From contig JAQQWL010000004.1 of NCBI GenBank assembly GCA_038363925.1, positions 124,001 through 188,000 on the forward strand: DNA of 64,000 nucleotides, written 5' to 3'. Below the pieces are notes generated by a model. That model ran no database searches. It had not been told where the DNA came from and saw only the letters and a program-made list of their open reading frames with translations. This stretch comes from Apiospora phragmitis (taxonomy: Eukaryota > Ascomycota > Sordariomycetes > Amphisphaeriales > Apiosporaceae). A program made the translations under genes and the position numbers. Shown here piece after piece: positions 58,295 through 64,000 of the stretch (position 1 is the first letter of the stretch; the number at the start of each line of letters is the position of its first letter).

Positions 58295-61048
58295 TTAGGT
58301 AACGCTTATGCGGCTACGGTGGTATTTGGTTTGATTTGATTTGATTGATTGGTTTAGATGAATGAGTCAAGATTGATGACAAGACCGGGAAACAGCCGAG
58401 AATCGAATTCCAATTTTCAACTTGACATACTCATGCTGTTTGTCTTTTTAGATGAATGAACCTCACGGTGAACGCACCTGGTAGTGGATGGTTGGTTTGG
58501 CGAAAGACCCGAGGTGATCGCCATGAGAGAGACAAAAACGTACGCCACTGTTATTAGAGAGTAGGCCCGGACCATCAGGCGACGCAGGAACCGACGTAAA
58601 CGAAGCCTCGAGGGGATGCAGGTGGAATTTGAGTGCTTACGATAGCTTGATCACCTACCCCCTTTGTGTCTAGTCGATGAGTCTGGGTTCGGTGCGGGGG
58701 ATTACATACATATATGTACACTTACATCATCATCTGAGTGGATGACAAGCAGAGGAGTTCCCTGGTGCGCCGCACTGGCAGGGCAATCTGCAAGTGCTTC
58801 CAACTCTTGATGATGCACTTTCATGCCGATAACCTTCGAAGATTTTGATGCTCAACAGCTACTTATGTATGGTAGTGTGGAAAGAAGGTAAGAAGTAGGT
58901 AGGAAAAGCCAACTCTTCTTGTTCTTGATTCTAACATCCGCATCTCTCACCCTGTGATCTGGGCACAACAACAGTCGTGGGCCGGAAAAGCGTGTATGCG
59001 CTTTCACGAAGTGTTATTAGTTACTGATCCGCCAGCAATTCTGTGAGGGCTCGACTTCGCTGGTATGTGGAGCGACAACCGCCCCGAGCAGCCTACAACT
59101 TCTCCCTTTGGGAACCTCTGACCTATATAGTACGCTAGGTATTTCCTCGGCATATATCTACACACGCCATGCGATCTTGTTATAGATGCCTGCACTCGAG
59201 ATATGATATTGATATTCAATTTAAGGGTCGGGGACGTCAGTGGCGGGTCCAGCAAAACCTTCGAGGCCTGTTTTCCTCGGCACATTGAGATATCCTCAAA
59301 TTGACATGAGAAGCTTCTCACTTGTCGGCACCCCTAAGTCGGTGAATGATGCCGAGCAACCTTCGTACTGTCTGTAGAGGGGTAGCTTAAGGGTATTTGG
59401 CAAAGTGCTGATCAGCATGTGCCGTCTCATCCGGTCCAGTCCCTCGAGTGATGTGAGGAGATGCGATGTTTTTCAAGATGGTTGCAGTGTTTTCTACTGC
59501 CTGGCTCCGGTCTCCAGGTCCGATAGGTCAAGCCCATGTCAAATTTGCGGCAACTAAGCCTCAGACCGACTCAGTCCCCGGAAGCTTGTCATAGCCGGCC
59601 CTAGTAACAAGATACGACGTAGCATTGGTACTACCCTTATTTACTGGTGAGAACTCAAAACTGATCTCTCAAGAATTCATTTGAGAGACGGGTTTCCCAT
59701 TTGAGGTAGCAGATGAAAGAGAAAACACCTTCGAGATGGAATGCCGCCATTATGCTGGTGGAGGACCCCTTGAGATATTGAACATGAAACAACCCATAGC
59801 TATTGCTAACTACCTACTTACATACTCTATGCCACGAGAAGAATGAGCGGCTAGTAGTCTGATCGGGAAGACAATAGAGGAGGTGAGGAAAAGGAAAGAA
59901 GCATATGCCGTCTTTTTTGCCAATGACAGCTTGCTACCCCCTTTAGCGGTTCATTTACGAACGTGGCTGACATGAACCTTAAGCGTCTTTTGAGTTCGAG
60001 AACGCAATTTGGAATCCCTCTGTCGCCTTTTCCTATGTATTGCACAGCAAGATAAGATAACGAGAATATGGCAAGGGACATTGCTGGTTGATTGACATTG
60101 GCATGGGCAAAACGAAGCACTGCCACCGCTCATTTGGACCGGCTATCAACTCGAGTCAGCAAAGATAAGACGACGAACTCCAGGTGAGGGGGCCACATGA
60201 GCGAGGGGTCTCCATGAGAGCTTGAAAATATGTGCTCGGCAATATCGGAGAGACTCGAATTTGCCTCGAGGGCTCACTCATCAAAACTGTTACAAGGTGT
60301 GCATTGGTCTAGGCCATCTATGTAAGTTACAGCGTTCACCCTGGCGGGAGGTTATGGCGATAGCGCCCTCTTTTCCAAGTCCCCATCTCCTGCGACTGCC
60401 GGTTTTAGTGTCATCTCCGGCGGCATGGCCAACCAGGTTGCTCTGGGGAAGAGAATCCGTACCTGAAGGTTTCTAGCACACCGGAATATGAGAGACGCAT
60501 CTAACCAAGCTTGCATACTCGGCAACTCTGAGTGCCGGCGCTATGAGATGCGGTCGACGGTTCCAACAGAGCTAGGGGCAATTTTCCATCACATTGCCTA
60601 AAATGCCTTATCATTTGGCACCATAGCTCCTCTTGTTCTTTAGTCGGGAACTTCATAGGGCTTTTCCTGGCGATATACAAGTGGCTGTATAGAACTAGGT
60701 ATCGTGGGGTTTCTATATAGTACGGGATATTATACCTCGGAGATTGCATTGTCCGCTGTCTATCGGCTTATACCGAGCCTCCGGAGTGGATATCAAGGAC
60801 CGGGACCAGCTCTCCATACCCCAGGCGCTCATGACATCCTCGTTCTCCACCCCTTACCCGACAGTCTGGGCGAGGTTGATTGATAGGGGAAAGGACGGAA
60901 GAAGCGACTCGCTGATACGCAGGTCAACTATATCATCACACCGTACCGCCCTCGGAGACAACATTCATCCCCCACCTCTCTCGTCCTCACCAATCAGTCG
61001 GGCCAGCTTATCCTTCCCTTGAAAGCTAACCCCCTGGTTCTAATCACC
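58295..61048. other. Gene-poor spacer, 2.7 kb
   Basis: No gene recognised. Only short frames without motifs. The final few hundred bases should hold the OPT promoter. Confidence 0.6.
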
Positions 61049-64000
61049 ATGTCTTGCGTGATCGAGAAGGCAGAAACCGCGGGCCAGCCACCGTCCAGCG
61101 ATGGCGGCTCTCTCAACAGAGATATCTCTGTACGTAAAATGAATAACCCATCACCTTTCTCACAAGTGTTGCGCGAAAACATAGCTTACGATACGGCCTA
61201 GGATGAGAAGAAAGGAGCGGACTCTATCAACAAGCCTCTGGATGTCGCCATCGAGCAGTAAGCGGCCGCACACGTTTGGCAACTTTTCCCCTACATGGAT
61301 GATGACTGACCGGAACCAGCGAGTTCGCCATAACCGACAAGACTATGCGCAGGCAAAGGCGGTGGCAGACCAGATGTCCCTCGTCGAGGTCAAGGCTCTC
61401 ATGGAGAACGTGATCAAGATGCACGACAGGGACCCCAACTCTCCGTGGCCATCATCGAGAAGATCCGCCAATTCCTCGGTTCGTCCTTCTGCACTTGCCT
61501 GTCACAGCAGGGTTTTGTGGTTGCGCAATGATGATGTGAACTGACTAATAGCGAACAGGTAACGAAGCCATCTTCCGGCACCCGGAGCAGCACGAGGAGC
61601 TCGTCTACGAGATGAAGCTGGAGGCGGCGCTGATCACCAACAACAGCCCCTACGCCGAGGTGCGCTCCGTCGTCTCGAACCGCGACGATCCCGAGATGCC
61701 GTGCGGCACCATCCGGGCCTGGGTCATCGGCCTCCTCTTCGCCGCTGTCCTCGGCTTCATCAACCAGTTCTTCTCGGTGCGCCAGCCCGCCATCCAGCTC
61801 ATGGCCAACGTCGCCCAGCTCCTGTCGTTCCCCTCGGCAAGGCCTGGGAGCGGTTCATGCCCCACGCCACCGTCTTCGGCCTGCCGCTCAACCCTGGTAA
61901 GTGCTGTTCTCCTCGATATGTTGTCTCATCGTACTAGTACTAGTAAGTGGACTAGCTGACCCAAACTCGTACTGTGTGAATCAGCCACTTTTCCAAGAAA
62001 GAGCATATGCTCATCACCATCATGGCCAACGTCGGCTACCAAGCCCCTATACCGCCAACATCATCTGGGTCCAGAAGCTGCCGGGCTACTACAACCAAGC
62101 CTGGGCCGGTAACTTTGGCTACCAGATCCTCCTCGCACTCGGCACCAACTTCATCGGCTACGGCATGGCCGGTATCGCACGTCGTTTCTTGGTCTACCCG
62201 TCCTACTGCGTGTAAGTGACTCTCGCTGTCGAGCAATTTCGCGTTAAATTCTCTAACCCCTTTCCATAATACCATTCTTGAATATTGACAAGAGTGCTGA
62301 TCATAATGATGAAAACAGTTGGCCTGCCTCATTAGTCACGATTGCTCTGAACCAATCTTTCCATGCCAAAGAGGAACAGCCCCGTCCAAGGCTGGTTCAA
62401 GAAGATATATACCATGTCGCGCTACAAGTACTTCCTGCTGGCGTTCGGCGGCATGTTCTTGTACTACTGGTTCCCCTACTACATCTTCCAGGCGCTCAGC
62501 ATCTTCAGCTGGATGACGTGGATGGCGCCCGACAACGTGAACCTGGCGGCCATCACGGGGTGGAACAACGGGCTCGGCCTGAACCCGGTCTCGACGTTCG
62601 ACTGGAACACGCTGACGGCGTACGACGGGACGGACCCGCTCATGGTGCCCTTCTTCTCGACCTGCAACAAGGTCGTCGGGTCGCTGCTGGCCGTGCCCGT
62701 CGTCGCGGCGATCTGGTACTCGAACGCGTGGCACACGGGCTACCTGCCCATCAACAGCAACCGCGTCTACGACAACACGGGCGTCCGCTACAACGTCTCG
62801 CGCATCACCGACAGCCACGGCATGCTCGACGTGCAGAAGGTACCAGGAGTACTCGCCCGCCTACATGGCCGCCGGCAACCTGGTCATCTACATCGCCTTC
62901 TTCGCCATCTACACGGCGAGCCTGACGTACATCGCCCTCAACCACTGGTTCGAGGTCAAGATGGGGTTCAAGAACCTGTTCATCTCGCCGCAACAAGAAC
63001 AAGAACGGAGCCGACGGCGAGATGGAGGGCGAGTACCAGGACGTCCACAACCGCCTCATGCGGCGCTACCCCGAGGTGCCCGAGTGGTGGTACGCCGTGT
63101 GCCTGGTTGTGGCCATCGCCTTCGGCGTCGCGGGCGTGGCGGCGTACCCGACGGAGACAACGCCGGGCGTGGTCTTCTACGGCCTGATCCTGTGCCTCGT
63201 CTTCATCATCCCCGTCGGCATCATCAAGTCGATGACGGGCATCGAGGTGACGCTCAACGTGCTGGCCGAGTTCATCGGCGGCGCCTTCGTGCCGGGCAAC
63301 GCGACCTCGCTCAACTTCTTCAAGTCCTTCGGCTACGTGACGTGCGCGCACGCCGTCTGGTTCGCCAACGACCTCAAGCTCGCGCACTACATCAAGATCC
63401 CGCCGCGGCAGACCTTCTGGGCGCAGATGTGCGCCACGCTGGTGTCGACGTTCGTGTGCACGGCTATCCTCAACTTCCAGATGACCCTGCCGCAGGTCTG
63501 CACGCCCGACGCGCCGTTCCGCTTCACCTGCCCGGGCATCAACACCTTCTTCACGGCCTCGGTGCTGTCGGGCACCATCGGCCCGCACCGCGTCTTCGGG
63601 GCCGGCGGCACGTACACGGCGACGCTGGTGGGCTGGCCACTGGGCATCGTCGTGGCGCTGGCCATGTACGGCCTGCAGCGCTGCTTCCCGCGCAGCGCGT
63701 TCCTGCGGCAGATGCACCCCGTCGCGCTGCTGTACGGGGCCATGTTCCTCGCGCCCTACAACGTGGGCTACCTGCTCCCCTGCCTGCCCATCGCGTACTT
63801 CTCGTGGGTCTACACCAAGAAGCGCTATCTCGCTTTCTGGTCCAAATACAACTTCGTCACGTCGGCGGCCTTCAGCGTCGGCGTCGCGTCTACAGGGGCT
63901 CGTCTGCTTTTTAGCTTGCAGTACACCGGCGTCGAGCTCAAGTGGTGGGGCAACGAGGTCATCTACCAGGGCTGCGAGGAGACGGCCTGCACGCTGTACC
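61049..64000 (+). CDS. OPT-family oligopeptide transporter, cut by window edge
   Basis: Proton-coupled plasma-membrane importer of small peptides (OPT/Isp4-type). Exons: 61049-61129, 61202-61257, 61320-61478, 61559-61896, about 61985-62211, then 62319 to beyond 64000. Introns are 62-107 bp. Seen: the N-terminal cytosolic part, SPYAEVRSVV, TIRAWVIGLLFAAVLGFINQ, the NPG motif in GLPLNPG, KKEHMLITIMANV, GNFGYQILLALGTNFIGYG, KYFLLAFGGMFLYYWFPYY and ELKWWGNEVIYQGCEE near the right edge, with many membrane segments between. Eight one-base shifts are needed: at 61341, 61443-61444, 61830-61833, about 61985 and 62044-62047 (one short), and at 62380-62383, 62839-62840 and 62988-62989 (one extra). From 62990 the frame is open to the edge. 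The 3' end is missing. Confidence 0.94.

Noticed and set aside
102..62990. Frame breaks as programmed frameshifting or mass pseudogenisation
   Set aside because: They occur in unrelated essential genes, go both ways (+1 and -1), sit mostly at homopolymers, and lack shared slippery sites or downstream structures.
1..64000. tRNA, rRNA, CRISPR arrays or bacterial operons
   Set aside because: No cloverleaf with a GTTCRA-type arm, no rRNA-like blocks and no regularly spaced repeats were found. Splice sites and gene content are fungal.

Overview
This window is nuclear DNA from a filamentous ascomycete, most likely a Sordariomycete. The evidence is short (50-90 bp) GT-AG introns with CTAAC-type branch sites, GC-rich coding sequence in AT-richer spacers, CT- and CTACC-rich promoter flanks, and a gene set made of Hel2, Ire1, CCT2, eIF3b, a delta-12 desaturase, an AA11 polysaccharide monooxygenase and an OPT transporter. 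I cannot resolve the genus. No bacterial operon, CRISPR array, tRNA or rRNA was seen.

Layout. 0.1-5.3 kb holds a HEL2/ZNF598-type ubiquitin ligase (-) and a DEK_C+SWIB chromatin protein (-). 5.3-10.5 kb is mostly empty, with one weak coding relic near 8.2 kb. 10.5-20.2 kb is a housekeeping proteostasis block: IRE1 (+), converging on CCT2 (-), which diverges from eIF3b/PRT1 (+). 21-24.2 kb holds a small one-membrane-segment protein and an alcohol-acetyltransferase-like enzyme. 27.2-29.5 kb is a TBC-domain protein whose two catalytic finger motifs are both degenerate. 33.0-36.7 kb is a long, basic, largely disordered protein of unknown function. 40.4-41.8 kb is an intact oleate delta-12 desaturase. 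43.4-47.9 kb is a second large disordered protein, on the minus strand. 47.9-54.1 kb is gene-poor and contains a 33-bp inverted repeat around CTAAC-rich DNA and a block of unusual base usage. 54.1-64 kb looks accessory: AA11 LPMO, a secreted protein of unknown family, and an OPT oligopeptide transporter cut by the right edge.

The dominant unexpected signal is technical. Eleven of the fourteen genes, including essential ones, are broken by single-base shifts. I count about 30 in roughly 29 kb of coding sequence, nearly all at short homopolymer runs, with both losses and gains. Conserved protein sequence resumes immediately in another frame. This fits homopolymer-length errors in an unpolished assembly far better than pseudogenes. 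Gene ends and protein lengths below therefore assume one-base corrections at the stated positions.

How the genes relate. Hel2 (collided ribosomes), Ire1 (ER unfolded-protein sensor), CCT2 (cytosolic folding) and eIF3b (initiation) all act in making or checking proteins, but their proximity is probably chance apart from the shared CCT2/eIF3b promoter. The AA11 enzyme and the OPT transporter would act in sequence in principle (opening chitin or other wall polymers, then importing peptides), but co-regulation is inference. I did not find a convincing new biological system. The best leads are the finger-less TBC protein, the unknown secreted protein and the 51.1-51.4 kb element.
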